NCBI GenBank assembly: GCA_051453625.1
Contig: JBOZIK010000001.1
Location: 269,408,923 to 269,472,922, forward strand
Source of the DNA: Welwitschia mirabilis
Taxonomy: Eukaryota; Gnetophyta; Gnetopsida; Welwitschiales
DNA: 64,000 nt
Reading direction: 5' to 3'
The translations under genes were made by a program, and so were the position numbers. The notes beneath the pieces are model-generated. The model searched no databases and was not told where the DNA came from. It was given only the letters and a program-made list of their open reading frames with translations. Positions within the stretch are counted from its first letter, which is position 1. Each line of letters opens with the position of its first letter. This document shows, one piece after another, positions 55,001 to 60,900 of the stretch.

Positions 55001-55970
55001 GTTGATCGAGGTGTGGAATCGTGTTTTCATTTTGAAGATTTAAATCACCAGAACTGTAAGCTAGAATCACAATATTAAAAAACACAAAAATCACAAGAAT
55101 TTTAAAATTTTTTCAATAGATAGTTAAATCTAATTGATTTTAAAGCCCACAAAAGCTTAAAATAGCTAACATAAACTAAACACATAGTGCTTGAAATTGG
55201 ATTATCAATCTTTAGCGGTTGTTAAACAAAAATTAGTATTTTACTATATTCAAAAGTTAAAAATTAGTAATCATAGCATTATCTAGTATTTTAAAACGTC
55301 CATAAACTATTTAGCATTCAGTTTTAATCAAAGACAACTTCAGCATATTTGTGTTTCTGGGCCATGTCCAAATCTAAAGACTAGCCTACAAAGTTCTTGT
55401 ATAGGTCTATTGAATGGCCTTGAATTCTGATTCTCAAATCATAAATGTAATATTGCCTATTCAGTCTATTTTAACAACTAATGAACTTGTTTATGGATGA
55501 TAGAAACAATGAATAATGGCAAGTGTTATTCAGTGTTCTTGTAGTTTTTAACGTGATTGATTTGGATGTATAATTACTGAGAATTATTCACCTTTCCAAT
55601 CCTATCGTTCAATGTTTACTCCTGTTACATGTAATCTACAAAACAAGACATGGATAACACATAGAGATGTTACTGATTAGAACAGTAAAAGAATTAATTT
55701 AAAATTTTATTTGATCAGACATCTCTTTTGTAGTAAAACCATGAAATAAATATCTGTTCAACACCTAAGAAGATAGACTTAGCTGAGCATCACAGTTATA
55801 CAAATATATAACACAGTCGCGGATCTGTTTTTATATAACCCCACCTGTAATTTATCGGAGAAGTGTATCCCATAGTTTTGAGCACGCAGATTTGCTGCAG
55901 AATGCACAAATTCTACATGTAAATTATCTGTATCATCCTTATCAAACTCCATAGAAGATAGTCGGTAACC
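24851..55970 (-). CDS. Ubiquitin-activating enzyme E1, C-terminal part (four exons)
   Basis: E1 uses ATP to adenylate ubiquitin, takes it on a cysteine as a thioester and passes it to an E2, in cytosol and nucleus. The visible exons are 55845-55970, 44060-44248, 38828-38947 and 24851-25069, joined on the minus strand; together they give 217 residues of an enzyme usually near 1050. They cover the end of the second adenylation domain and the ubiquitin-fold domain that binds E2s. All introns are phase 0, with donors CAG/GTGGGG, AAG/GTAGGG, GAG/GTGAGA and normal AG acceptors. The exons have no stops, although the introns are full of dead transposons, which argues for selection. The first visible exon has an acceptor, so more exons lie upstream; the catalytic cysteine is not in view. 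It could be a UBA1-, UBA6- or UBA7-type E1. Confidence 0.88.
25903..26798. repeat. About 400-bp direct repeat on both sides of a 100-N gap
   Basis: Copy 1 (25903-26296) and copy 2 (26397-26798) match along their length, at roughly 90 percent by eye, from ATCATGGCAGTACCCAAAG to GAATTAGAAATAAACA. The 100-N placeholder separates them exactly, so the true locus may hold two or more tandem units. It lies in the last intron of the E1 gene. No coding content was seen. Confidence 0.85.
26297..26396. other. Assembly gap, 100 N
   Basis: Sits exactly between two copies of a roughly 400-bp repeat in the last E1 intron. Confidence 0.95.
27918..27927. other. Assembly gap, 10 N
   Basis: Short placeholder in the last E1 intron, without duplicated flanks. 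Confidence 0.95.
28161..28214. repeat. Polypyrimidine tract followed by A18
   Basis: 36 bases almost entirely C and T (28161-28196) run straight into 18 A (28197-28214). Such a junction may come from a retroposed end or slippage. Confidence 0.8.
28548..28950 (+). repeat. 5' LTR of copia 2 (403 bp)
   Basis: It starts TGTTTAAAGGTGAAG and ends GATTTGTAATA. It matches 36100-36495 in blocks such as AAATCTTCCCTC, GTGGCT followed by TTAAAAGTC, TTTTAATTAACT, and TTGCTTTGTTTCTTTTGTTG. A TATA box (TATAAATA) lies at 28761-28768; the other LTR has lost it. Confidence 0.85.
29300..29930 (+). pseudogene. Copia 2 gag remnant
   Basis: The frame reads MTNEDWDKKAKTMSSIHPYL then NNGILQSI and WTKLKSRFD. This matches the copia gag pattern in which W-x-K-K-D/A-x-K-A is followed by a helix and WxxLxxxY/F. 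Downstream, SLQDNLNELIVNLVKLEKY corresponds to the HINEFNxLxxxL block. A CCHC zinc knuckle was not found intact; the region near 29880 is a Lys-rich stretch after a stop. Confidence 0.65.
30380..31240 (+). pseudogene. Copia 2 pre-integrase and integrase remnant
   Basis: It reads DAWHKHLGLTGHSSLKVLHS, then NFCEDCLASKPRRISF (the zinc-binding pre-integrase domain, H-H-C-C pattern), SNNGGGYTFKAFVEFCND for the second catalytic block (D lost: usually SDNGGEF/Y), and GVAKRCNRILLEHARDIRAG then KTFW for the third. The end of the domain reads FECEAYTHI and IIWDPKTSKIVRSRDVKF. Frameshifts separate the blocks. Confidence 0.85.
31560..32234 (+). pseudogene. Copia 2 reverse transcriptase remnant
   Basis: Pieces in order are YKARLMVKGFPQNQGTDFT, a block around DLELEQLDIKT in a shifted frame (31790-31830), VEEIYMQ and, near 32050, LLYVNDLLVATND. 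In the last one the YVDD catalytic pair has become YVND. The final recognisable words, KLWLSQSIYV in a shifted frame, run up to the nested insertion at 32240. Confidence 0.8.
32240..32413 (-). repeat. Truncated 3' LTR of copia 3
   Basis: It aligns with 34869 onward, starting TGTTAGAAAAA on the plus strand and sharing TTTTAA-GAAAAATAAGCA and GCTTGCTTCTTTAATTC. Similarity stops at position 32413, where the other LTR goes on with TTGTCCTCAATAGG while this one enters the hairpin. Confidence 0.85.
32412..32509. repeat. 31-bp hairpin with 36-nt loop at the deletion junction
   Basis: Arm 1 (32412-32442) and arm 2 (32479-32509) are inverted copies with a single mismatch; the loop is 32443-32478. Read on the minus strand, arm 2 encodes QLRRSTCPLK, followed in the loop by RYSASLYY. 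That is the integrase-RT linker motif common in plant copia (RRSTRxxxPxxRYSxxxY). Arm 2 is therefore the original coding DNA and arm 1 its inverted copy, placed against the LTR remnant. Confidence 0.9.
32510..33660 (-). pseudogene. Copia 3 integrase and acidic linker
   Basis: The domain is well preserved on the minus strand. At 33011-33320 it contains the SFQTDNNDEYCSRELDEFCK block (catalytic Asp region, usually RSDNGGEY/F). At 32715-32918 it reads MKTFGCEAFVLIPKESRTKL then CVFLGYGSDDKGYRLWDP, the C-terminal part of copia integrase. The stretch to 32510 is the acidic linker before RT (DGNNDEEQEV). A 100-N gap (33474-33573) interrupts the N-terminal part. Frameshifts occur, but it is younger than the surrounding copia. 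Confidence 0.85.
33451..33596. repeat. 23-bp repeat flanking a 100-N gap
   Basis: AATGATCACAGAACTCAAGA at 33451 recurs as AATGATCACAAAACTCAAGA at 33574, on both sides of the 100-N gap 33474-33573. Both copies encode the same integrase words (LEFCDH), so the contigs probably overlap. Confidence 0.9.
33900..34260 (-). pseudogene. Copia 3 zinc knuckle and protease region
   Basis: The minus strand near 34150-34210 reads KKPGHMRKDCWSW, the second half of a CCHC knuckle (usually CxxCxxxGHxxxxC); the first Cys pair reads CWYW, so only part remains. The protease that should follow has no intact D-S/T-G motif that I could find, and stops are present. Confidence 0.6.
34260..34760 (-). pseudogene. Copia 3 gag remnant
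   Basis: The frame at 34323-34544 reads MHAMKRLFLLKMEEGAIVQK then HVSEFNSIATQLRSLKIKLD and EEVPCLLLLSSLPSSWDTLV. This is the central copia gag block (H-I-N/S-E-F-x3-x2-L, then D-E-x3-x-LL-x-SLP-x-SW). It is the best-preserved gag in the window apart from the one at 52.9 kb. Confidence 0.8.
34853..34868 (-). promoter_or_regulatory. Primer-binding site of copia 3
   Basis: The minus strand reads AACTAGTATCTGAGCTATAG directly after the LTR end CTAACA. It equals the usual ACTGGTATCAGAGC with two changes, so the primer was initiator tRNA-Met. Confidence 0.75.
34869..35335 (-). repeat. 5' LTR of copia 3 (467 bp)
   Basis: On the plus strand it begins TGTTAGAAAAATACAAGG and ends GTACTTAACA, next to the target duplication. 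The ends are the inverted TGTTA/TAACA expected of copia LTRs. An A-rich stretch is near 35270-35285. Confidence 0.85.
35341..36086 (+). pseudogene. Copia 2 RNase H remnant (after the nested insert)
   Basis: Reading resumes with KPMSIPLTPHF and IPSTSAIGSLMYAMRCTSPH then ITNVVGVVSTYMSN and IKWIPKYLNGTQTTC. These match the copia block SAVGSLMYAMxCTRPDIAxAVGVVSRxxSNPGxxHWxAVKWxLRYLKGT. Stops follow every 20-30 codons. Its continuity with the RT before 32240 shows which element was hit by the nested insertion. Confidence 0.85.
36087..36099 (+). promoter_or_regulatory. Polypurine tract of copia 2
   Basis: GAAAGGGGAGAAT stands directly before the 3' LTR start TGCTGGAAAG. Confidence 0.75.
36100..36495 (+). 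repeat. 3' LTR of copia 2 (396 bp)
   Basis: It starts TGCTGGAAAGTGGAG and ends GATTCATAACA, parallel to 28548-28950. Divergence between the two LTRs is high, roughly a quarter of positions by eye, so the insertion is old. Confidence 0.85.
36496..38827. other. E1 intron, no feature recognised
   Basis: About 2.3 kb between the copia 2 LTR and E1 exon C. Short frames (for example 37747-37929 plus, 37897-38112 minus) have no recognisable motif. Confidence 0.6.
38828..38947 (-). CDS. E1 exon C: start of the ubiquitin-fold domain
   Basis: 40 codons, phase 0 at both ends, too broken up by neighbours to stand out as an open frame. It reads PLTWTLWDKFEMDCVGMSLE then SFLQEFKQQYGLE. The W-T-x-W-D-K/R motif opens the E1 ubiquitin-fold domain. 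The donor is GAG/GTGAGA and the acceptor is TTCTGTGATAG. The 13.8-kb intron after it holds the two nested copia elements. Confidence 0.9.
39500..39940 (-). pseudogene. Copia integrase fragment joined to a primer site
   Basis: The minus strand reads CKECEERKSC, then LEPINSNVVCPLNPSLGDSC, YVVTFIDDFTSRICVCPID and GLTVKKRLIDNGGEHFSPIK. These are the copia pre-integrase Cys pair, the first catalytic block (FVTFIDDYSR) and the second (RSDNGGEF, here RLIDNGGEH with the Asp kept). Directly upstream is a primer-binding-site-like sequence and an LTR, so gag, zinc knuckle and protease have been deleted. It lies in the intron between E1 exons B and C, on the same strand as the gene. Confidence 0.75.
39926..39940 (-). 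promoter_or_regulatory. Decayed primer-binding site
   Basis: The minus strand reads TTGGCTATCATAGCC, which equals TTGGTATCAGAGCC with one inserted C and one change. It directly follows the LTR end. Confidence 0.55.
39942..40768 (-). repeat. Copia-type LTR (about 827 bp)
   Basis: On the minus strand it begins TGTCTGAATTGG after a purine tract (GCCAGGGGGAGGA, 40781-40769) and ends TTTTTCA before the primer site. A TATA box (TATATAAAAG, 40173-40164) stands about 600 bases from the start and 220 from the end, as in plant copia LTRs. A purine tract on one side and a primer site on the other means internal sequence lay on both sides. Confidence 0.6.
40782..43016. other. E1 intron, probable internal region of an LTR element, no domain seen
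   Basis: It lies upstream of a good minus-strand polypurine tract, so it should be the interior of a retroelement ending in the LTR 39942-40768. No copia or gypsy domain was recognised in either direction. The only frame of note, 41296-41502 on the plus strand, is a low-complexity Gln/Lys/Ser stretch without known relatives. Confidence 0.4.
43017..43463 (-). repeat. Possible solo copia LTR (447 bp)
   Basis: On the minus strand it runs from TGTTGGAGGATGATAG to TTTTCATAACA with a TATA box (TATATAAA, 43268-43261) about 245 bases from the end. No second copy, primer site or target duplication was found. Just outside, GCTCACAAGGACAAAT occurs twice (43469-43509). Confidence 0.4.
44060..44248 (-). 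CDS. E1 exon B: end of the adenylation domain
   Basis: 63 codons, phase 0 at both ends. It reads LLGGKVVPSIITTNAVAGGL then MCLEIYKILQ, DYRHSYFNVSLPLF. It continues exon A without a gap against the family pattern (K-x-I-A-G-K/R-I-I-P-A-I-A-T-T-T-A, then GLVCLELYK, then DYRNxFxNLALPLF). Differences from the usual consensus include Leu-Gly for Ile-Ala before GK and Asn for Thr in the TTTA stretch. Confidence 0.92.
47411..49085. repeat. Two TGAGTCA-rich segments bracketing about 1.6 kb
   Basis: Both segments share AGTCACTCATGAGTC in direct orientation and each holds several TGAGTCA/TGACTCA copies (47411-47520: GATGAGTCACTCATGAGTCA, ATGACTCATC, TTGACTCACGAGTCAA; 49018-49085: GATGAGTCAAC, CACTCATGAGTCGCGACTCA). 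They could be ends of a small transposon or a repeat family. Confidence 0.45.
47542..48326. repeat. Exact 25-bp repeat flanking a 735-N gap
   Basis: CATGAACACAATAAACCAAA and the next five bases occur at 47542-47566 and again at 48302-48326, touching both edges of the gap 47567-48301. This is typical of contig ends that share a k-mer. Confidence 0.92.
49330..51250 (+). mobile_element. Degenerate Ty1/copia retrotransposon 4 (integrase to RNase H)
   Basis: Plus-strand pieces in order: ENGVVLVEASRSMVLVASFL then NTFWAKAIIMTT (integrase, usually QQNGVVERANRTL...FWAEA), GYEDNKFGFKF (integrase end), then after a pyrimidine tract the RT-RNase H pieces NQHFAIKDIGKAK, SEDRKxRKLWLRxSDYIRKL and LNAKHISTPLAPDF, and RNase H VDANFVGYLDTN. 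No LTRs, gag or protease were found. Stops are frequent. It lies in the E1 intron between exons A and B, antisense to the gene. Confidence 0.75.
49868..49947 (+). repeat. 80-bp polypyrimidine tract
   Basis: Nearly pure C/T for 80 bases (interrupted by one A and an ATG), directly after the integrase end of copia 4. On the minus strand it gives a Gly/Arg/Glu-rich frame (49844-50101) that is low complexity, not a gene. Long homopurine-homopyrimidine mirror-like tracts can form triplex DNA. Confidence 0.85.
51250..52121. other. E1 intron between two copia relics, no feature
   Basis: No gene seen. The Lys/Asn/Gln-rich plus-strand frame 51907-52119 has no known motif. Confidence 0.5.
52122..52414 (+). 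repeat. 5' LTR of copia 5 (about 293 bp)
   Basis: It starts TGTTTGTTAGCTAATTG and ends GTTTTCATAACA. A TATA box (CTATAAAAGG) is at 52173-52182. A primer site (GTGGTCTCAGAGGACAC, 52415-52431) follows directly, matching TGGTATCAGAGC with a few changes. Confidence 0.75.
52491..53391 (+). pseudogene. Copia 5 gag with intact CCHC zinc knuckle
   Basis: The first third is frameshifted (MERLQTMNRSVEIEK, then AASKLSDVDWLKTYLD). The frame 52867-53391 is open for 174 codons: LDELNSLFASIDVSDIITFK, VVAILVSLPSSCETVHTTLE and a Lys-rich tail with CWFCKRNNHVKKDC, an intact C-x2-C-x4-H-x4-C knuckle that binds RNA during packaging. The open frame ends with a stop just before the protease (WIVDSDASFHTC). Confidence 0.85.
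53385..53830 (+). pseudogene. Copia 5 protease and pre-integrase remnant
   Basis: WIVDSDASFHTCPNHKCF equals the copia protease start WILDSGASxHxTxxRxxF; the catalytic D-S-G has become D-S-D, which should abolish activity. After a frame change it goes on with VPEIAKNVLFVMRFDELGY and LKEARKGSIYYA, the end of protease and lead-in to the pre-integrase region. Confidence 0.8.
53900..54720 (+). pseudogene. Copia 5 integrase and acidic linker
   Basis: Pieces in order: YFVTFIDDFSYRIWICAIKL (first Asp), LTNNEGEYTSHAFLIF (second Asp lost), ENKVAKRCNKTMLDCARSMV then AKVGLPNSFQAIAISTVVYF (third block), and RVFGYEAYIHV. From 54560 to 54720 a highly acidic linker follows (NEQQEDTSSNEDIAQSEEED), typical of the region between integrase and RT. 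Confidence 0.85.
54730..55020 (+). pseudogene. Copia 5 RT N-terminal remnant
   Basis: WEATMYDEWKSLMANHKQDL then KKACHNRWIFRLKEDLHGH match the copia RT start (W-x2-A-M-x2-E-x3-L-x2-N-x-T-W-x-L-V, then GCKWVYKxKxxxxG). It then fades into unrelated sequence. Confidence 0.75.
55845..55970 (-). CDS. E1 exon A: adenylation-domain segment
   Basis: 42 codons, phase 0 at both ends. It reads MEFDKDDTDNLHVEFVHSAA then NLRAQNYGIHFSDKLQ. This is the E1 block (F-E/D-K-D-D-x3-H-x-D/E-F-x3-A-S/A-N-L-R-A-x-N-Y) of the active adenylation domain, just after the catalytic-cysteine domain. The acceptor is preceded by a pyrimidine-rich tract (TTTCCTTTTGTCATGTAG). The donor is GTGGGG. Confidence 0.88.
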
Positions 55971-58969
55971 CTACATGACAAAAGGAAACATATAGAGTAA
56001 GATATACGAAATCATGTAAGCAAAAACATAAACAGCAACAATCTCAGAAACCACTACTATGGATAGAAAATTGATGGATCTTGACTTATTAAAAAGATCC
56101 CATGAAATTTAAATTTAACATGTAAAAACAATGACATTGTAAACACTTTAGTAACAATACTGTAGTATTGTCAGATCTCTTCATGCAGTGAGGAGGAGGA
56201 GGGGAAAAAATATGTAGTTTCAAAAAAAAATTTAAGGCACAGAGACACACTGAAGAATTGCAAAAGCTTACAAAAAGGTACTCAACCTTCTGAATCACCA
56301 TTTGTCCAAACTTAAAATAAAAATCACTTCTAAGTTTGTTGCAAATGGAACTTCGTGTCTAAAAGAGTTAAAACAGAACTTGTTTATCACAAGTAACTAA
56401 GACGACATGGTAATAGTAACAAAGAAAGTAACAAAAGTCACAAAAATTCCAAATAACCCAAACAATCAAACTCAACTCCAACACATAAGAAATAAAGTGT
56501 GCATCGTGAACAGCAACAAAGATGAAGTCATACAGTACAAGAAACATAAGTCAAACTGAAGTTATGTTTCTTCACCTTTCCAAACAAAACTACCACTAGA
56601 ACTGCATATGCTGCAGTAAGGTACCATTATATAGGCTGAACTTCATGTAATTTGGCTTCTTGAAGTCTGTACCTTTATGTTATCTAAACTGCTGCGCTTA
56701 ATTTTATTTATTATCAATTATTCTGCATTATTAATCAATCTTAGTCTATCATTAAAGTAAAGTTACATCTGTCTATTTTCTAGATTTGCTCTAACAATAG
56801 GATTTGATTACACAAAAACCTATCCACTTTCCTTCATATACCACTTAAGAAATTTCAACATCATCTTCAATAATCACTTCTTCAAAATTAGTGAGAAAAT
56901 CAACTTCGGCCTGACCTCTGACTAAATTCAAGCAGGTCCAAAATCACATGATTCAAAACAGCAGATGAGAATCAAATCTAAGAACTGGGGATTTGCTTAC
57001 TAGGGACCAAAATTCTAACTACAATACAGAGCGGACCCTCTCAACAGGCTGAAAGATCATAAGAACATGTGGAGCTGTACTCTTAAAAATTAGCTATTTC
57101 TAGCATGCACTTCTTTCAGTTTAACCATGTGCACACACATATCTGTACAAACATGAAATTCTCGTTTCAACATTTGGTTGAGCTCTCTGTTCCATTATAT
57201 TGCCACTAAACCTTACCTGAGTGTCATCAAGCTTGCTGAAATAAGCAATCTAAAAATTCACAGAAGAGAATAATTCAGAGTCATAAACATGATGTGGAAC
57301 CCAAATTATAATCAAACTGTTGAACAAATACAAAATTGTCTCTAAAAAGAACTAATTAAACAGAACCAGTACTAAGATATTTTCACAAAACCCAGAAAAA
57401 CCTCGAAACACAAACAAGAACAGACAAACAACCCCAAAAAGCCCCTGAAGGGGGGTCAAAAGAGGAAGGTGACATCATCAAGCATCCACACTAGATCACA
57501 TAGCATAACCTACAAAGTTACTGCCATTAAATTTAATTAACTATTTACAGAATGGACTTCTTTGATTTTTTGATATGCACAAGTGCACATGTGTCAACAA
57601 ACTTTACCTCATTGTCACCCATTTGGTTGAGCATTCTCACCCATCATTTGGTCTCTAAACTTTACCCCAGTGTCTTCAAGCTTGACCAAATAAACAACCC
57701 AGGCCTGCTGAAAGCTCATGGGGGTGAATAGTTTGCAGCATAATCATGAGGTTGCAGAACCAGAATTCTAGCCAAACCATTGGACACTTGCAACACTGCC
57801 TCAAGAACAAGCTTAGAAAACAGACCAGTACCAAAATATTTTCATCTAACAAAAAGATAACACATCAAACACAATCAAGAAAAGTTATGACCATCAAATT
57901 CAATTAGTCAACACTTGCCTCTCTACTTGAGAAGCCATATAAGCCTTCCATCATTTCATGTGTGGTCAACACCAACAGCCATAGGACCTCCATAAGGCTT
58001 AAGAGTGATGCACCATATGCATGATACCATCCATTATACTATTCACCAATGACTGCAAGCCCTTGGGACATACAACAAGGATATGCTGAGTATTTCCTCC
58101 TTAGTTGCAAATCTATTTCTACACTGAATCCCCTAAGACATGAATTGCTACTCTGAATATTTATTTATGGGCCTTCATCGTACCATTCGACCTTACAGTG
58201 GGAATCCCTCCCATTTGGCGAATGAAGCATTATGGGAAGCATACTTGTCATGAGATTATGTTTGATGTTACAATGGCACTTGCATGTATCTCTTGGCATT
58301 TTAAGTCCTTAAACATGAATTGCTACTCCAAATATTTATTTAGGGACCCTCACGATACCTAGTAGCATTGAAAATGAGGCCTATGAGAGATATTAATGGT
58401 AGAAGTTTCAAGCTTGTTATACAGTTATAGGTTCTCAAGAAAGACAAGATAAGGTTAAGTCATCAGTGAACTCAAAAATACAAGAAATTGGGCACTGACA
58501 AAACTATCGCTATTTGCAGTCGCCCAACAAAGCAATGATGAAATTGTAGCAACATCATTTCCCAAAGACTACATCTAGTGATGCCTTCGTTTGTAAGTGT
58601 TGCCACTTATGATTGTCTAGCAAAAACCAACCACCATAAATTTTCCCAAGATCACTGGCGTTGCCTAGTGATGCCTTTTTTGTGTTTCCCTGAAACCATC
58701 ACTACTTGCCATCTTCCAGCGACAGAAGTAGCACTATTAGCAGTCACATAACCCACCTAAATAACTTCTCTCTCAATCTCCCTTGGATTCAAAAGCTATT
58801 TAAGCAAGGGGCTTGTCCTTGTAAATTTAATCTTATTGATTGCTTGGATGACAAGACAGGAGTTGCAAGTGTTGAGGAAGCCATTGGTAGAGCCTTGTAA
58901 CCAAGTCTCTTGCCTCATCTTGTAAGTTAGAGGGTTAGACCCTTGCGTACAAGTTCTCAGTGTAGGTCA
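55971..58969. other. Sequence upstream of E1 exon A, no exon recognised
   Basis: This must be intron or later upstream sequence of the E1 gene on the minus strand, because exon A starts with an acceptor. I looked for the preceding E1 blocks (end of the catalytic-cysteine domain) and found none. A diverged repeat pair lies at 57175-57880. The frame 58706-58900 (plus) has no known motif. Confidence 0.5.
57175..57880. repeat. Diverged direct repeat pair
   Basis: Segments at about 57175-57430 and 57620-57880 share CATTTGGT, AAACTTTACC/AAACCTTACC, GTGTC-TCAAGCTTG, CAGAACC-A, and AACAGACCAGTACCAAAATA with its counterpart AACAGAACCAGTACTAAGAT. They look like two old copies of one repeat, roughly 70-75 percent alike by eye. 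Confidence 0.5.
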
Positions 58970-59318
58970 TGTTGGAAAAGTGAAGCCAAATTTGTCTTAT
59001 TTATATTGTAACATTATGTTTTAACATTGATCACCTTTTCGTAAAATTGTAAAAGGAGGTTATGTTTTAAACTCCTTGGGTATTTAAATAAAAGAAAAAG
59101 CAAAGGAAGAGGAAAAAGTAGGAAGTTTCTAGATTGTCTTGGCTTGAAACCCTAAACCTATTTAAAGGTTGCTTGGGGGTTTATTTTGTACTGTGATTCT
59201 TTTTGCTCCTTGAATAAGATTAAGAGCTCTGCCTGCTTTCCATGGTTTTTCCAGCAAGGGTTTTCCACATAAATTTGTATGTGTTGTCCTTGTGCTTGAT
59301 GTTTCCTTTTGTTTAGCA
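58970..59318 (+). repeat. 5' LTR of copia 6 (about 349 bp)
   Basis: It starts TGTTGGAAAAGTGAAGCC and has a TATA-like TATTTAAAGG at 59159-59168. The end is placed at TTTAGCA because the next bases, ATTGATTTTTAG, could be a worn primer site (ATTGGTATCAGAG). About 330 bases of leader without features precede gag. Confidence 0.55.
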
Positions 59319-59650
59319 ATTGATTTTTAGTAAAGATTCATCACAAGCCATGTACTTATTCAATACACTTACTTAATAAATTGCATTTTTTTATCTTAAA
59401 TTGTGCATCATTTTAAATTGTAGATCAATGATCTTATTTTTATGTAAAATCTAATTCATAGTTTGAGACTCAATGGGTGACAACCAATTACATCCCTTCA
59501 ATGACTTGCATTGAACGTAGATTAGATGTATTATTATTTGTTTAAGTTGTAATTTAGGTTGTGTAACAACAGTAATATTTGTTCTCTCCCTGGTGCTCTT
59601 CTCCTCTTTAAACTCTTTGGGGGTTGCAGATTGAAGCGCTAGCATTTGGA

Positions 59651-60420
59651 CAAGATAGAACGCTTGTCAACGATGGACAGATTGGTTAGAGTCGAGAAGT
59701 GGGGAAACTGAAAAATCCTAATGGAGGATGTTCTTTTCTCAAAGGATTGCAATGTTGTCCTCAAACCAAAGGGCAAAGCGAAAGCAGCATCTAGATTGTC
59801 AGATACTGACTGGTTGAAAAAATATCCTAACGAAGAAGGGGAAAAACTCAACCAAAGAGCTTTCACCACAATTCGTCCCTGTCTTGGCAACGACATACTT
59901 GGAACATACAAAGGAATCACCAAGGTGCATGTCTTATGGAAAACATTAAGTGAAAGGTATGACCAACCCACTAGAATGAATAAATATTATATCATTAACA
60001 GGGTTTTGAAGATTAAAATGAAGGAAAGAACATTTTGCAAAGTCATTGGGATGAAATGAATGGCTTTTTTGCTCAAATCGATGATCTATAAATTTCAAAG
60101 ATCTTTGGGTTGTTGTTGTGTTGAGTTCATTACCAGAATCTTAAGAAACGGTTCGGACTACCTTGATTGCTTCTTCCAAAACTTTACCATCTCTAAATAC
60201 TGTTATTTCAAAGCTATTGGACGCAAATAAGACTAAGATTGTAGATGCCTCTAGTGAAGCCTTAGCTGTTAGAAAGGGTCGTTCATACAAAAGAGATGAT
60301 GTCCATGGACGTAGCAAGAGTAGAGGTAAATCTATTATCAGAAGTGAAGTTCTTTGCTAGTATTGTAAGAAGGGTCATTTGCCCAAGGGCTATTATGCCT
60401 TGAAAAATAAGAAGATAAGA
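59651..60420 (+). pseudogene. Copia 6 gag
   Basis: The frame 59721-60059 is open for 112 codons and reads AAASRLSDTDWLKKYPNEEG then AFTTIRPCLGNDILGTYKGI and VLWKTLSERYDQPTRMNKYY. This is the copia gag core (W-x-x-x-D-x-x-A, then I-x-L-x-L-x-D, then LWxxLxxxYxxxxxxNKxxL). After a frameshift it continues as SLPES and TLIASSKTLPSLNTVISKLL. The knuckle near 60360 reads CKKGHLPKGYY with its last Cys replaced by Tyr. Confidence 0.85.
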
Positions 60421-60473
60421 GGCCTGAGAACAGCAAACAAGAACAAGCAAAATCTGATGGAGATGTTTTAGTT

Positions 60474-60900
60474 GTGCTGATTGCTAGAGATGGAGATGCC
60501 AATGTCTCCATGTATTCTGCTCCTGATGTATGGATTCTAGATTTACTAGCTTCCTTCCATGTTTCTCTATATAGAGAATATTTTTCTGATTACAAGTCTA
60601 TTTCTGGGAGGGAAGTCTTCTTGGGAGATGACAGATCATGCACTGTTGAAGGAATTGATGCTGTCATTTTGAGATAGAGTAAGGAGCAGAGTGTGAGTTT
60701 GAGGAACATTTACCATGTTCTAAAGAACTTGATCTCTTCTGGACAGTTGAATGATTTGGGTTGTAAAATTACTCATGTTGATGGAAGCTGGAAAGTCGGC
60801 AAAGGTTTGATGACACTAATGCATGGTAAGAAAGAAGGGATGTTGTATACGTTGAGAACACATGCAGTTGGAAGATGTGTTGCTGCTGTTAATTTCAAAG
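60474..60900 (+). pseudogene. Copia 6 protease and pre-integrase start
   Basis: VWILDLLASFHVSLYREYFS then YKSISGREVFLGDDRSC matches copia protease (WILDSGASFHVTPxxxxF, then G-x-VxLGDD). The catalytic D-S-G is now D-L-L, so this protease is dead. A stop at 60676 is followed in the same direction by LRNIYHVLKNLISSGQLNDL and KEGMLYTLR, the protease end and the link to pre-integrase. Confidence 0.85.

Larger units (their letters stand above)
52122..55020 (+). mobile_element. Ty1/copia retrotransposon 5, truncated in RT
   Basis: It has a 5' LTR (52122-52414), a primer site, gag with zinc knuckle, protease, integrase, linker and the start of RT; the sequence loses copia identity near 55020. RNase H and the 3' LTR are missing. 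It lies in the E1 intron about 0.8 kb from exon A, antisense to the gene. Its gag resembles that of the element at 59.6 kb, so the two are probably one family. Confidence 0.85.

Noticed and set aside
57200-57260. Splice-like ACCTGAGTGTCATCAAGC considered as an upstream E1 exon edge
   Set aside because: The same words recur in the diverged repeat at 57660, and neither copy encodes a recognisable E1 block.
58706-58900. 64-codon plus-strand frame ending just before the copia 6 LTR
   Set aside because: I considered an E1 or host exon, but it lies on the wrong strand and shows no conserved E1 block or splice signals.
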